Numbered from the stretch's first letter, positions 1-8,239 are shown. The stretch is DNA of 64,000 bases from Delftia tsuruhatensis (GCF_903815225.1 NZ_LR813084.1:1840501-1904500); one strand, 5' to 3'. Numbers and translations: made by a program. Notes: generated by a model not told the origin, from the letters alone.

Positions 1-31
1 GCGTGAACTGGACCGGCTTCCCAAGAACTGA
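1..31 (+). CDS. 3' end of an upstream gene (partial)
   Basis: One forward frame ends in the residues RELDRLPKN followed by TGA, 30 bases before the ntrB start. This looks like the last codons of the preceding gene. In many Burkholderiales a small DUF4124-type protein lies between glnA and ntrB, which would fit, but ten codons are too few to assign a family. Confidence 0.35.
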   Translation, partial: RELDRLPKN

Positions 32-61
32 CGGCCCCGCGCGGGCCGGGAGCACCTTGTC

Positions 62-1138
62 ATGACCGAGGGTCTCAGACCGGCGGCCCCGGCGTCCTAC
101 CAGGCCCTTGATCTGCTGTGCACGCTGATGGCCGTGCTCGACGAGCGCGGTGCCGTGCTGTTCGCCAATGCGGCCCTGGAGAATGCGCTGGGCCTGTCGC
201 GCCGCATGCTCGAAGGCAGTGAACTGGCGGCCTGCTTCACCGAACCATCCCTGCTGGACAAGGCCTTGCGCGGCGCGCAGGACAACGACTTCGCGGCGCT
301 GCGCTTCGAGGCCAGCCTGCACCGCGTGGCCGGTGATGCGCTTCCCGTGCATGTCACCGTCTCCCTGGCCGAGCGGCCTGGCCATGTCCTGGTGGAGTTC
401 TGGCCGCTGGAACAGCAGGCCCGGCAGGACCGCGAGGAGCGTCTGCGCGAGCAGGCCCAGGCACACAAGGAACTGATCCGCAACCTGGCCCACGAGATCA
501 AGAACCCCCTGGGCGGCATCCGTGGCGCCGCGCAGCTGCTGCAGATGGATCTGGACGCGCCCGAGCTGCGCGAGTACACCGAAGTCATCATCCATGAAGC
601 CGACCGCCTGCAGGCGCTGGTGGACCGGCTGCTGGCCCCGCACCGCCATCCGCACGAAGTGGGCGATGTCAACATCCACGAAGTCTGCGAGCGCGTGCGA
701 TCGCTGGTGCTGGTCGAGCATCCTTCGGGGCTGGCCATCACGCGCGACTACGACATCTCCATCCCCGAGTTCCGCGGCGACAGCGCCCAGCTGATCCAGG
801 CCGTGCTCAACATCGTCCAGAACGCAGCGCAAGCCCTGCACGAGCGCATCGCCGCGGGTGATGCGGAAATCATCTTGCGTACCCGCGTGGCCCGCCAGGT
901 CACTTTCGGCCGCCAACGCTACCGGTTGGCATTGGAATTGCATGTGATCGACAACGGGCCAGGCGTTCCCGATGCCATCAAGGAGCGGATCTTCTATCCG
1001 CTGGTATCGGGAAGGGATGGCGGTTCGGGACTGGGGCTGACATTGGCGCAGACCTTCGTGCAGCGCCACCAGGGGCTGATCGAATGTGAAAGCCAGCCGG
1101 GCCGCACGGATTTCCGCATCCTCATCCCCCTGCCTTGA
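62..1138 (+). CDS. glnL: Nitrogen regulation sensor histidine kinase NtrB
   Basis: Cytosolic sensor kinase/phosphatase that phosphorylates NtrC when nitrogen is limiting, under control of PII. It has 358 residues, the usual size. An N-terminal PAS-like region (about 12-115) is followed by a dimerisation/phosphoacceptor helix with the NtrB-type motif NLAHEIKNPLGGIRGAAQLL, which places the phospho-histidine at H144. The C-terminal ATPase domain shows the N-box (NIVQNAAQAL), the G1 box (DNGPGVP) and the G2 box (GGSGLGL). There is no transmembrane segment, as expected for NtrB. The next gene, 45 bases downstream, is its partner ntrC. Confidence 0.95.
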   Translation: MTEGLRPAAPASYQALDLLCTLMAVLDERGAVLFANAALENALGLSRRMLEGSELAACFTEPSLLDKALRGAQDNDFAALRFEASLHRVAGDALPVHVTVSLAERPGHVLVEFWPLEQQARQDREERLREQAQAHKELIRNLAHEIKNPLGGIRGAAQLLQMDLDAPELREYTEVIIHEADRLQALVDRLLAPHRHPHEVGDVNIHEVCERVRSLVLVEHPSGLAITRDYDISIPEFRGDSAQLIQAVLNIVQNAAQALHERIAAGDAEIILRTRVARQVTFGRQRYRLALELHVIDNGPGVPDAIKERIFYPLVSGRDGGSGLGLTLAQTFVQRHQGLIECESQPGRTDFRILIPLP

Positions 1139-1183
1139 GGCCCCCGGAAATCAACATTGCAACAAGGGAAGGACGCACCACCA

Positions 1184-2743
1184 ATGAAACCGATCTGGAT
1201 CGTGGATGATGACCCTTCCATCCGCTTCGTGCTGGAAAAGGCGCTGGGCCGGGAAGGCTGGGCCACGCGCAGCTTCATCCAGGCCCGCGATGTGCTCACG
1301 GCACTGTCCGATGTCGATGCCGGCGACCCGGCGCGCCAGCCCCCCCAGGTGCTGGTCAGCGACATCCGCATGCCCGGTGGCTCGGGGCTGGAGCTGCTCG
1401 AGCAGATCCGTGCCCAGCAGCCCGGCCTGCCCGTCATCATCATGACCGCGTACTCCGACCTGGACAGCGCCGTATCGGCCTTCCAGCGCGGAGCCTTCGA
1501 ATACCTGCCCAAGCCCTTCGACCTGCCCAAGGCCGTGGAACTGATCCGGCGTGCCGTCGAGGAAAGCCTGCGCGAGGATGTGGCCGAGGCCCAGGCCCCG
1601 TTGCAGGCCGAGATGCTGGGCCAGGCGCCCGCCATGCAGGACGTGTTTCGCGCCATCGGCCGTCTCAGCCAGAGCCAGGTCACGGTGCTGATCACGGGCG
1701 AATCCGGCTCAGGCAAGGAGCTGGTGGCGCGGGCGCTGCACAAGCATTCGCCCGTGGCGGGAGGCCCTTTCGTGGCCATCAACACCGCGGCCATTCCCAA
1801 GGACCTGCTCGAATCCGAGCTGTTCGGACATGAGCGAGGTGCCTTCACCGGGGCCCAGACCCAGCGGCGCGGTCGTTTCGAGCAGGCCGAGGGTGGCACG
1901 CTGTTTCTCGACGAAATCGGCGACATGCCGTTCGATCTGCAGACGCGGCTGTTGCGCGTGCTGTCGGACGGGCATTTCTACCGCGTGGGTGGCCACCAGG
2001 CCGTCAAAGCCCACGTGCGTGTCATCGCTGCCACCCATCAGGACCTGGAGCAGCGTGTGCGCAACGGCGCCTTCCGCGAGGATCTGTTCCACCGGCTCAA
2101 CGTCATCCGGCTGCGCCTGCCGGCTCTGCGCGAACGCAGCGAGGACGTGCCCATGCTGGCGCGCCACTTCCTGCAGCAAAGCGCGCGGCAGCTCGGTGTC
2201 GAGCCCAAGCGCATGGGCGTCGATGCCATGCAGCGGCTGCAGGCTTTCGCGTTTCCCGGCAACGTCCGCCAGCTGGAGAACATCTGCCATTGGCTGACCG
2301 TGATGGCGCCGGCCCAGGTGATCTCGCTCAAGGACCTGCCTCCCGAGGTGCTGGGTGAGGCCCCGCACCCGGTGGGCAGTGGCGCAGCGCTCGCGGCCCT
2401 GGCAGCCGCGCCTTCGGCGCCGCCCGACGAAGGCGGTCGTGGCGCCATGCCTGGCATGCACCCTCCGGCCCCGGCCCATGATCTGGCGCAGGGTGTTGGC
2501 GATGCGGACTGGGTCCACCTGCTGGGCCAGCAGGCGCGCCAGTTGCTGGAGCACACCCAGGTCCACGGGCATGGCGAGGTCTGGGACCAGCTGTCGCGGC
2601 GCTTCGAGGCGCAATTGATCCGATCGGCCCTGGCCGTCACCCATGGGCGGCGGGTGGAGGCCGCGCAACGCCTGGGCATAGGGCGCAACACCATCACCCG
2701 CAAGCTGCAGGAGCTGGGCATGGACGAGGACGCCTTCGAGTAG
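1184..2743 (+). CDS. glnG: Nitrogen regulation response regulator NtrC (sigma-54 activator)
   Basis: Enhancer-binding activator of sigma-54 promoters in nitrogen assimilation, phosphorylated by the upstream NtrB. Domains in order: receiver (1-125, acidic pocket DDD near residue 8, phospho-acceptor D60 in VSDIRMPGGSG), AAA+ domain with Walker A GESGSGKE, the sigma-54 contact loop GAFTGA and Walker B GGTLFLDEIGD, then a Fis-type helix-turn-helix at the end (AAQRLGIGRNTITRKLQELG). The ATG at 1184 is preferred because AAGGGAAGGA lies 10 bases upstream; a TTG at 1157 would add nine unconvincing residues. The linker before the DNA-binding domain (about residues 390-430) is unusually rich in Ala, Pro and Gly. 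Confidence 0.95.
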   Translation: MKPIWIVDDDPSIRFVLEKALGREGWATRSFIQARDVLTALSDVDAGDPARQPPQVLVSDIRMPGGSGLELLEQIRAQQPGLPVIIMTAYSDLDSAVSAFQRGAFEYLPKPFDLPKAVELIRRAVEESLREDVAEAQAPLQAEMLGQAPAMQDVFRAIGRLSQSQVTVLITGESGSGKELVARALHKHSPVAGGPFVAINTAAIPKDLLESELFGHERGAFTGAQTQRRGRFEQAEGGTLFLDEIGDMPFDLQTRLLRVLSDGHFYRVGGHQAVKAHVRVIAATHQDLEQRVRNGAFREDLFHRLNVIRLRLPALRERSEDVPMLARHFLQQSARQLGVEPKRMGVDAMQRLQAFAFPGNVRQLENICHWLTVMAPAQVISLKDLPPEVLGEAPHPVGSGAALAALAAAPSAPPDEGGRGAMPGMHPPAPAHDLAQGVGDADWVHLLGQQARQLLEHTQVHGHGEVWDQLSRRFEAQLIRSALAVTHGRRVEAAQRLGIGRNTITRKLQELGMDEDAFE

Positions 2744-2848
2744 GCGGCCCGTCGGCCCCTGCCACGGCAAGGGGCTGGCTCCTACAGGGTCGCGCAGGAG
2801 GGGCTGACGATCACGTCTCCAGGGACTCGGGACAATGAGCCATCTTCG

Positions 2849-3679
2849 TTGGAAGGGCTTGCGTCCCGACCCGCCGTGCCTACAGTTCTCTCTCATTTCT
2901 GGCCCAGGAAGGCCAAGCCCGGCCGCCAGGGCGTCCCATTGCCGAGGCCCACGGAACCGGTGGATGCCTACTGGCATGGCCGCTACTTCCTGGAGCCCTA
3001 TTTCGTTTCCGGCCGGGGCTATGACCAGTACCGGCCCGCCTACGCTCTGGGCAGGGAGGCTGCGCTCAGCAAGCAGTACGCACAGCAGGATTTCGCGGCC
3101 GTGGAAGCCCGGCTGGAAGAATGCTGGGAGCGCGTGCGGGGCAGCAGCCTGCTGCACTGGACCCAGGTGCGGGATGCCGTGCAGGCCGCCTGGCTGCAGG
3201 CCCGCCAGCAAATCCCGGTACAACCCCTGCCCACGTCCCTGGGCCTTCAGACCACGGCCTTGCTCAATGCCGTGCTGGCACTGGGCCGACAGGCCCATGC
3301 CCGGCTAGGCGAGTGCATGGAGCCCATGCCGCAGGGCCTGATAGGCCAGGTGCTGGCGCGCCACTTCAATGCGAGCCAGATCCTCGTCGAAGACCTGGAG
3401 CGCGCCATCGGCTCCAGCGGCGGCGCGGTGCTGCCCGCCAGCGAAAGCCGGGCCGCGCTCAAGCGCAACGCCTTCTGGGACGGGCTGCTGGGGCGGCGCG
3501 AGGGCGCGGACTATGTGCTGGACCAAGCCGAGATCTGCCAGCAGCAATGGCTCAGTGCCTATGAGGAGGCCGAGAAATCACGCCTGCCCCGGGCATTGAG
3601 CGAAACCCTGCATCGCCAATCCCTGATGCTGCGCGGCCACATCGAAGCCATCCACTGGCTGAGGCGCTACATGCTGTAG
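2849..3679 (+). CDS. Hypothetical protein, possible DUF2383-like helical bundle
   Basis: A protein of up to 276 residues with no recognised enzyme motif and no signal peptide. Near residues 41-68 it has an aromatic segment (YWHGRYFLEPYF...YDQYRPAYALG). Tyr-rich segments of this kind precede a four-helix bundle in some PA2169/DUF2383-type proteins, often linked to stress or PHB granules. Residues 130-276 are predicted to be helical. The start is uncertain: there is no ATG near the N-terminus, a TTG at 2849 gives the longest form, and a GTG at 2876 is possible. It lies 105 bases after ntrC on the same strand but has no obvious nitrogen link. The family assignment is from memory and tentative. 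Confidence 0.6.
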   Translation: MEGLASRPAVPTVLSHFWPRKAKPGRQGVPLPRPTEPVDAYWHGRYFLEPYFVSGRGYDQYRPAYALGREAALSKQYAQQDFAAVEARLEECWERVRGSSLLHWTQVRDAVQAAWLQARQQIPVQPLPTSLGLQTTALLNAVLALGRQAHARLGECMEPMPQGLIGQVLARHFNASQILVEDLERAIGSSGGAVLPASESRAALKRNAFWDGLLGRREGADYVLDQAEICQQQWLSAYEEAEKSRLPRALSETLHRQSLMLRGHIEAIHWLRRYML

Positions 3680-3707
3680 CCGCGCTGGCGGATGGCGCTC
3701 GGGGCGC

Positions 3708-4484
3708 TCAGGCCAGCGTCACCACCACGGGCGCATGGTCGCTGGGCTGCGGATTCTTGCGTGGCGCACGGTCCACGGAGCAGGCCGTGACGCTGCCGCG
3801 CAGGGCTTCGCTGACCAGGATATGGTCGATGCGAAGGCCCCTGTTCTTCTGGAAGCCCAGCATGCGGTAGTCCCACCAGGAGTAGCTTTTGTCCGGCTGC
3901 TCGAACATGCGGAAGGCATCGGTCAGTCCCAGTTGCAGCAGCGCCTGGAAATGGGCGCGTTCTTCGACCGTATGGTGGATCGTGTCCTTGAGGCCGACGG
4001 GATCGTAGGAGTCTCGGTCCTCGGGCGCCACGTTGAAGTCGCCCACCAGCACCAGGCGCGGGTGGGCCGCCATTTCGCCTCGCACCCAATCCTGCAAGGC
4101 CTGCAGCCAGCGCATCTTGTAGGCGAACTTGTCGGTGCCCGGCGCCTGGCCATTGACGAAATAGCCGTTGATCAGGCGCACGGGGCCGAAAGGGGAGTCG
4201 GTGGTGGCGCCAATGATGCGCGCCTGATCGTCATCGAGCCCGGGGATGTTGCGTACCACGTCCCGAACCGGTGTGCGCGACAGCCAGGCCACGCCGTTGT
4301 AGGTCTTCTGGCCATGGCTGACCGCGTGATAGCCGGCGGCCTCCAGAGCCTGCAGCGGGAACTTGTCGTCAGTCAGCTTGAGTTCCTGCAGGCCCAGCGC
4401 ATCCACAGGGTTGGCCTCCAGCCAGGCCAGCACCTGGGGCAGGCGCACGGAAAGGGAGTTGACATTCCACGTCGCGATTTTCAT
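3708..4484 (-). CDS. xth: Exodeoxyribonuclease III (Xth family AP endonuclease)
   Basis: Mg-dependent AP endonuclease and 3'-5' exonuclease of base-excision repair. The 258-residue length is normal. It starts MKIATWNVNSL, has the metal-binding E34 in LQELK, the D149/N151 pair in GDFNVAP, and ends with the catalytic SDHAP (D249, H250). The RIDHIL segment typical of the family is also present. The upstream leader contains AAAGGA about 11 bases before the ATG and is AT-rich, unlike its neighbours. The phage-like island ends about 100 bases upstream, so the native xth promoter may have been replaced or displaced by the insertion. Confidence 0.95.
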   Translation of the reverse strand: MKIATWNVNSLSVRLPQVLAWLEANPVDALGLQELKLTDDKFPLQALEAAGYHAVSHGQKTYNGVAWLSRTPVRDVVRNIPGLDDDQARIIGATTDSPFGPVRLINGYFVNGQAPGTDKFAYKMRWLQALQDWVRGEMAAHPRLVLVGDFNVAPEDRDSYDPVGLKDTIHHTVEERAHFQALLQLGLTDAFRMFEQPDKSYSWWDYRMLGFQKNRGLRIDHILVSEALRGSVTACSVDRAPRKNPQPSDHAPVVVTLA

Positions 4485-4542
4485 ATCTGAAATATCCTTT
4501 TTAGATCAATTGGTTGTGTGAGGTGTTTTGCTTTTTTGGTTT

Positions 4543-4564
4543 TAGCTACCCATCTAGCTACCCA
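4543..4564. repeat. Tandem 10-bp direct repeat at the edge of the phage-like island
   Basis: TAGCTACCCA occurs twice (4543-4552 and 4555-4564) separated by two bases, in an AT-rich stretch with T and A runs, between xth and the AlpA-like gene. The position at the island boundary makes an attachment or excision site possible. No matching copy was noticed at the other side of the island, so this is a candidate only. Confidence 0.3.
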
Positions 4565-4584
4565 AAAAAAAGCACGTCACTCGG

Positions 4585-4815
4585 TCAACCTCGCGGGCAC
4601 GGCTCAGGGGCCGGTTGCCTCGCATTGAGAACTCTGCGGAGACTTTCGTCCGTGACTCGCGTAGCTCCCTTGCTGACGCGAATAAGCTCCAGTTGTCCAG
4701 CCTTTGCCATCCGGTAGATTGTGGCGCGGGAAATATCCAGTTTGGCGCATGCCGTGCTGATCTTGTGAGCAGGTGGCAACTCGGCTGCGATGGTGTTGGT
4801 GGGTTGCGTTCTCAT
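4585..4815 (-). CDS. AlpA/excisionase-like helix-turn-helix protein
   Basis: A 76-residue DNA-binding protein. Residues 18-60 form a MerR/excisionase-type winged HTH (CAKLDISRATIYRMAKAG, then a basic wing). Proteins of this kind are AlpA regulators or excisionases of integrated elements. The ATG overlaps the stop of the upstream small gene as ATGA (4812-4815), so the two are probably translationally coupled. No integrase gene is seen nearby, so if this is an excisionase it is orphaned. A longer upstream reading in the same frame is discarded because it runs through the preceding gene. Confidence 0.7.
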   Translation of the reverse strand: MRTQPTNTIAAELPPAHKISTACAKLDISRATIYRMAKAGQLELIRVSKGATRVTDESLRRVLNARQPAPEPCPRG

Positions 4816-5018
4816 GTTCGTGTCCTTTGGCGCTGGCGCAGCCATGTGAAGTGCGGTGGATCGCCGGCATTGAGGTATTGGGTCCAGAGCGTCTGCCCTT
4901 CGGGGCTGCGTCCCTGATGCCCCGGCATTGCGCCAGCGGAGCAGCACGGGGGGCAGGCGAAGTGGTGTGCCTGGTAGGCCTTGTCGGCTGTCTCCCAGGA
5001 GTTGACGGGCGCACTCAC
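4812..5018 (-). CDS. Small phage-type protein with a Cys/His cluster
   Basis: A 68-residue protein from a GTG start at 5018. Its core has the pattern AYQAHHFACPPCC...GQTLW, a compact Cys/His cluster that could hold a zinc ion and resembles small hypothetical proteins of phages. The main support for it being real is its packing: the GTG overlaps the stop of the upstream gene (GTGA, 5015-5018) and its own stop overlaps the next start (ATGA). The function is unknown. Confidence 0.5.
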   Translation of the reverse strand: MSAPVNSWETADKAYQAHHFACPPCCSAGAMPGHQGRSPEGQTLWTQYLNAGDPPHFTWLRQRQRTRT

Positions 5019-5440
5019 GGCGCAGGGACGCCATCCCAGGTGCGGCCATCGAGCAGCCGGCCTGTGGCCTTCTTGCCGATGCGTGCCAGTTGCTGGCCGT
5101 CAGGGAAGGCGTGCCACTCTGAGTGCGAGGTGAAGGGCGCGGCACCCTCCAGCACCAGGGTCTTGCCAGTGACGCTGCGGCCTTCCTTGGCGGGCAGCCA
5201 CTCGCCCCATTGCTTGAACAGGAAGGGCACGCCGGCAGCGTTGCACTGGTCGCGCAGGCTGCTGGCCCGGTCTGGATGCATGGGCCGCGCGCCTGGGCCC
5301 CAGTTCACGGCCTGGCCATCGCCAAGGCGCGCGTTGCGCGTATCGGCATAGCAGTGGTCGCAGCCAGGCCCGACCTTCTGGCAACCCTCCCAGGGATTCC
5401 AGGTGTGGTCTGCCCATTCGATCTTGGTGTTTTCGGCCAT
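5015..5440 (-). pseudogene. Phage Gp37/Gp68-family (DUF5131) gene with in-frame internal deletion
   Basis: The 141-residue product begins like Gp37/Gp68 proteins (NTKIEWADHTWNPWEGC, then CDHCYA), which carry a radical-SAM-like Cys cluster. After about 48 residues it jumps to what is normally the C-terminal part (PGARPMHPD, SLRDQC, FLFKQWGEW). Full-length family members are about 230-350 residues, so the central part is missing. The junction NWGPGARPMHP suggests recombination at a short GPGA-coding homology: from memory, the family has GPGA-like text at both places. The reading frame is intact, so it may be translated, but the protein is probably not functional. It is the first gene of a tightly overlapping trio. 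Confidence 0.7.
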
Positions 5441-5460
5441 GTGGCTCTCCAGAAATGAGA

Positions 5461-5482
5461 AGCCCCGCTCAAGGGCGGGGCT
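5461..5482. other. Perfect 8-bp hairpin between island genes
   Basis: AGCCCCGC and GCGGGGCT form a perfect 8-bp stem with a 6-base loop, between the stop of the small gene at 5507 and the start of the Gp37/Gp68-like gene. On the minus strand it is followed by TTCTCATTTC rather than a clean T-run, so it is a weak terminator or attenuator candidate. Confidence 0.4.
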
Positions 5483-5506
5483 GGTTGATGGATGCGCGCG
5501 GCTGCG

Positions 5507-5791
5507 TCATGGCAGCCGCCATACATGGCTGGTGTCCGGCCCTGAAGCCATATCGACGCCGATGAGCCAGGTGCCTGATCGCCGAATGGCGTCCACGTCG
5601 GCCGCCAGCCGCATTTCTGCGAGATGCCTGGCCGCTGCTGCTTCGATGGTGCTGGCTACGGCCGCTCGGGCCTCGCGCTCTAGGCGCGGGAGGAAGTCCG
5701 CGCGTTGGGCCTGCAGAAGGCGCGTGTGCGTGGTGCGCGATTTCCCGGGCATGCTCCTGCGTCTGGCCGTGTCGCTCACCGCCTCCGTCAT
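5507..5791 (-). CDS. Hypothetical protein of the phage-like island
   Basis: A 94-residue reading frame (MTEAVSDTARRR...) with a plausible helical, charged centre (DFLPRLEREARAAVASTIEAAAARHLAEMRLAADVD). No family was recognised. A longer in-frame start at 5953 is possible but adds low-quality Ser/Arg-rich sequence. Just upstream, another minus-strand frame reads IIERMQYGLRIFTGHDDGG before losing sense, so a frameshift or a second overlapping gene may lie at about 5780-5850. Gene status is uncertain. Confidence 0.4.
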   Translation of the reverse strand: MTEAVSDTARRRSMPGKSRTTHTRLLQAQRADFLPRLEREARAAVASTIEAAAARHLAEMRLAADVDAIRRSGTWLIGVDMASGPDTSHVWRLP

Positions 5792-6032
5792 CGTGGCCGG
5801 TGAAAATACGCAGGCCGTATTGCATTCGCTCGATGATGGAGATCTCGCGCGATGGCTTTTATCCGTGGCGCCATTGGTGCGGCGCGTGGCCAGCGTCTGC
5901 ACCGAGGCATTCGCGCTGGGGCGTGCGGGGCTGTTGAAAGGGTGCCGTGCCATCACGCTGGCCTCGTGAAGCAGTGTCGCAAGGGCCAGCGCCGAACCGC
6001 AACGTCCCCCGGCCCTGGACCAGAATACGCCC

Positions 6033-7304
6033 ATGCTCGATCTTCTCCTCACCCACGCCACGCTGCCCGATGGGCGGCAGGACATGTCCATCGCCGTGCA
6101 GGGCGAGCGCATCGCCGAGGTCACGCCCGGCCTTGTGGCGCCCGCCCATGTGGTCGTCGATGCGCAGCATCAGCTGGTTGCACCGCCCTTCGTCGATCCG
6201 CACTTCCACATGGACGCGACGCTCAGCCACGGCCTGCCGCGCGTCAACCGGAGCGGCACCCTGCTCGAAGGCATTGCGTTGTGGGGCGAACTCAAGCCCC
6301 TGCTCACGGCCGAGGCGCTCATCGAGCGTGCGCTGGCCTATTGCGACTGGGCGGTGGCCAAGGGCCTGCTGGCCATACGCAGCCATGTGGACACCAGCGA
6401 CGCGCGCCTGCTGGCGGTGGACGCGCTGCTGGAGGTCAGGCGCCGGGTCGCGCCCTTCATCGACCTGCAGCTGGTCGCCTTTCCGCAGGACGGCGTGCTG
6501 CGAAGCCCGGGCGGCGTCGAGAACCTCAGGCGCGCGCTGGACAAGGGGGTGGATGTGGTCGGTGGCATCCCGCACTTCGAGCGCACCATGGCCGAGGGCG
6601 CGGCCAGCGTCCGCCTGCTGTGCGAGCTGGCGGCAGAGCGCGGCCTGCCGGTGGACATGCACTGCGACGAGTCGGATGATCCGCTGTCGCGCCACATCGA
6701 GACCCTGGCCTTCGAGGCCCAGCGCCTGGGGCTGCAGGGCCGCGTCAATGGCTCGCACTGCACCTCCATGCACAGCATGGACAACTACTACGTGAGCAAG
6801 CTGCTGCCGCTGATCGCCGAGAGCGGCGTCAGTGTGGTGGCCAACCCGCTGATCAACATCACGCTGCAGGGACGCCAGGACAGTTATCCCAGGCGCCGGG
6901 GCATGGCGCGTGTGCCCGAGCTGCTGGCCGCCGGCGTCAACGTGGCCTTCGGCCACGACTGCGTGATGGACCCCTGGTACGGCATGGGATCGGGCGACAT
7001 GCTGGAAGTGGCCCACATGGGCCTGCACGTGGCGCAGATGACGGACCAGGACGGCCTGCGCGACTGCTTCGAGGCCGTGACCACGCGCGCGGCCCGCGTC
7101 ATGCGCCTTGACGGCTACGGCCTCGCGGCCGGCTGCGAGGCCAGTTTCGTGCTGCTGCAGGCCGGTGACGTGGCCGAGGCGATCCGGCTGCGCGCCACCC
7201 GGTTGAAGGTGTTTCGCAAGGGGCGGCTGCTGGCCGAGACGCCGGCCGCGACGGCCACGCTGCATCTGCCCGGGCGTGCGGCGCAGACCGACTGGCGCAG
7301 GTGA
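6033..7304 (+). CDS. Cytosine deaminase-like amidohydrolase (CodA family)
   Basis: A 423-residue amidohydrolase-superfamily metalloenzyme, close in length to E. coli CodA (427). The metal ligands are visible: H57 and H59 in PHFHMD, H210 and E213 in MHCDE, H242 in SHCTS, and H308/D309 in FGHD. CodA-type enzymes deaminate cytosine to uracil, but the family also acts on isoguanine, creatinine and other cyclic amidines, so the substrate is not certain. It has no signal peptide and is probably cytosolic. The start MLDLLLTHATLP is the usual family N-terminus. It converges on the Crp/Fnr gene, leaving 4 bases between the stops. Confidence 0.85.
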   Translation: MLDLLLTHATLPDGRQDMSIAVQGERIAEVTPGLVAPAHVVVDAQHQLVAPPFVDPHFHMDATLSHGLPRVNRSGTLLEGIALWGELKPLLTAEALIERALAYCDWAVAKGLLAIRSHVDTSDARLLAVDALLEVRRRVAPFIDLQLVAFPQDGVLRSPGGVENLRRALDKGVDVVGGIPHFERTMAEGAASVRLLCELAAERGLPVDMHCDESDDPLSRHIETLAFEAQRLGLQGRVNGSHCTSMHSMDNYYVSKLLPLIAESGVSVVANPLINITLQGRQDSYPRRRGMARVPELLAAGVNVAFGHDCVMDPWYGMGSGDMLEVAHMGLHVAQMTDQDGLRDCFEAVTTRAARVMRLDGYGLAAGCEASFVLLQAGDVAEAIRLRATRLKVFRKGRLLAETPAATATLHLPGRAAQTDWRR

Positions 7305-7308
7305 ACAT

Positions 7309-8028
7309 TCAGGCGCCCGCCAGGCTGGCTTCGCGGACGATGGACTGCAATGCGGCGAGGTCCCGGATCACCAGCCCCTGGGGATCCACGCGTATGCAAT
7401 GGTCACGCTCCATGCGCTTGAGTTCCTGGTTCACGCGCTGGCGCGAGGCGCCCAGCAGCTGGGCCAGCTCCTCCTGAACCAGCTGCAGGCCGATGCGCAA
7501 CTCGCGCGGATCGTCCAGCGTGTGCGTGCCATAGCTGCGCGACAGGTGCAGCAACTGCTTGGCCAGGCGTGCGCGCAGCGGCAGGGTGTTGAGATCTTCC
7601 ACCAGGCTGTAGGTCTGGCGGATGCGCCGTGCCTGCAGGCGCAGCAGCGCGTCATAGAACCCGGTATGGGCGGTCAGGAGGGCGTGAAAGCGGTCCTTGT
7701 CCAGGCACAGCAGCGTGGTGTCGCCATGGGCGTGGGCGTCGCGGGTGCGTGGCTCGTCCAGGAAGACGGACATGGCGCCGAACCAGGCGCCGGGCTCCAC
7801 ATAGGCCAGGGTGGTCTGTCGCCCCGACAGGCTGGTGGAGCTCATGCGCACGGCCCCCTGGGCGCAGGCATACCAGCGATGCGGCTCATCGCCGCGTGCA
7901 TAGATCAGCGCCCCGTCCCTGAGCCGCTTCACGGTGGTCTGGCGCAGGATGTCGTGGCGCAGCGAGGGCGAGAGGCTGTTGAACCACGGGCCGGTGTTGA
8001 TGGCCTCGCGCTCGGCGGGGGTGAGCAT
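7309..8028 (-). CDS. Crp/Fnr-family transcriptional regulator
   Basis: A 239-residue regulator with an N-terminal cyclic-nucleotide-binding-like beta-roll (about 20-130, ending YVEPGAWFGAMSVFLDEPRTRDAHA) and a C-terminal winged helix with the Crp HTH (LVQEELAQLLGASRQRVNQELKRME). The Cys ligands of FNR are absent, so it is not an oxygen sensor of that type. The ATG at 8028 is chosen; an ATG at 8097 would add 23 unstructured residues, and neither has a strong ribosome site. Longer readings would run into the large IPTL-CTERM gene ending at 8240. The target is unknown; it could serve the convergent deaminase gene. Confidence 0.85.
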   Translation of the reverse strand: MLTPAEREAINTGPWFNSLSPSLRHDILRQTTVKRLRDGALIYARGDEPHRWYACAQGAVRMSSTSLSGRQTTLAYVEPGAWFGAMSVFLDEPRTRDAHAHGDTTLLCLDKDRFHALLTAHTGFYDALLRLQARRIRQTYSLVEDLNTLPLRARLAKQLLHLSRSYGTHTLDDPRELRIGLQLVQEELAQLLGASRQRVNQELKRMERDHCIRVDPQGLVIRDLAALQSIVREASLAGA

Positions 8029-8239
8029 GGGCTCTTGGGTAGTGGTTGGCAAAACCGGTTGTCTCCAATCGGTGGCGATTTTAGAGCGTGGATCCATGGT
8101 CGGACGCCACATGGCGGCCCCGTGGCACGCTCGCGCCCGTCGCGCCATGTTTCGCGGTAGCCGGCGCGTTCCTCGGCGGTGTTGAAAGCCGTGCACGCAG
8201 GGAGGCTGCCAGGGCCTTCCCTGCGCGCGACCGATCCGC

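Noticed and set aside
2754-2776. Hairpin GCCCCTGCC...GGCAAGGGGC after ntrC as a terminator
   Set aside because: The stem is reasonable but has a bulge and no T-run on either strand.
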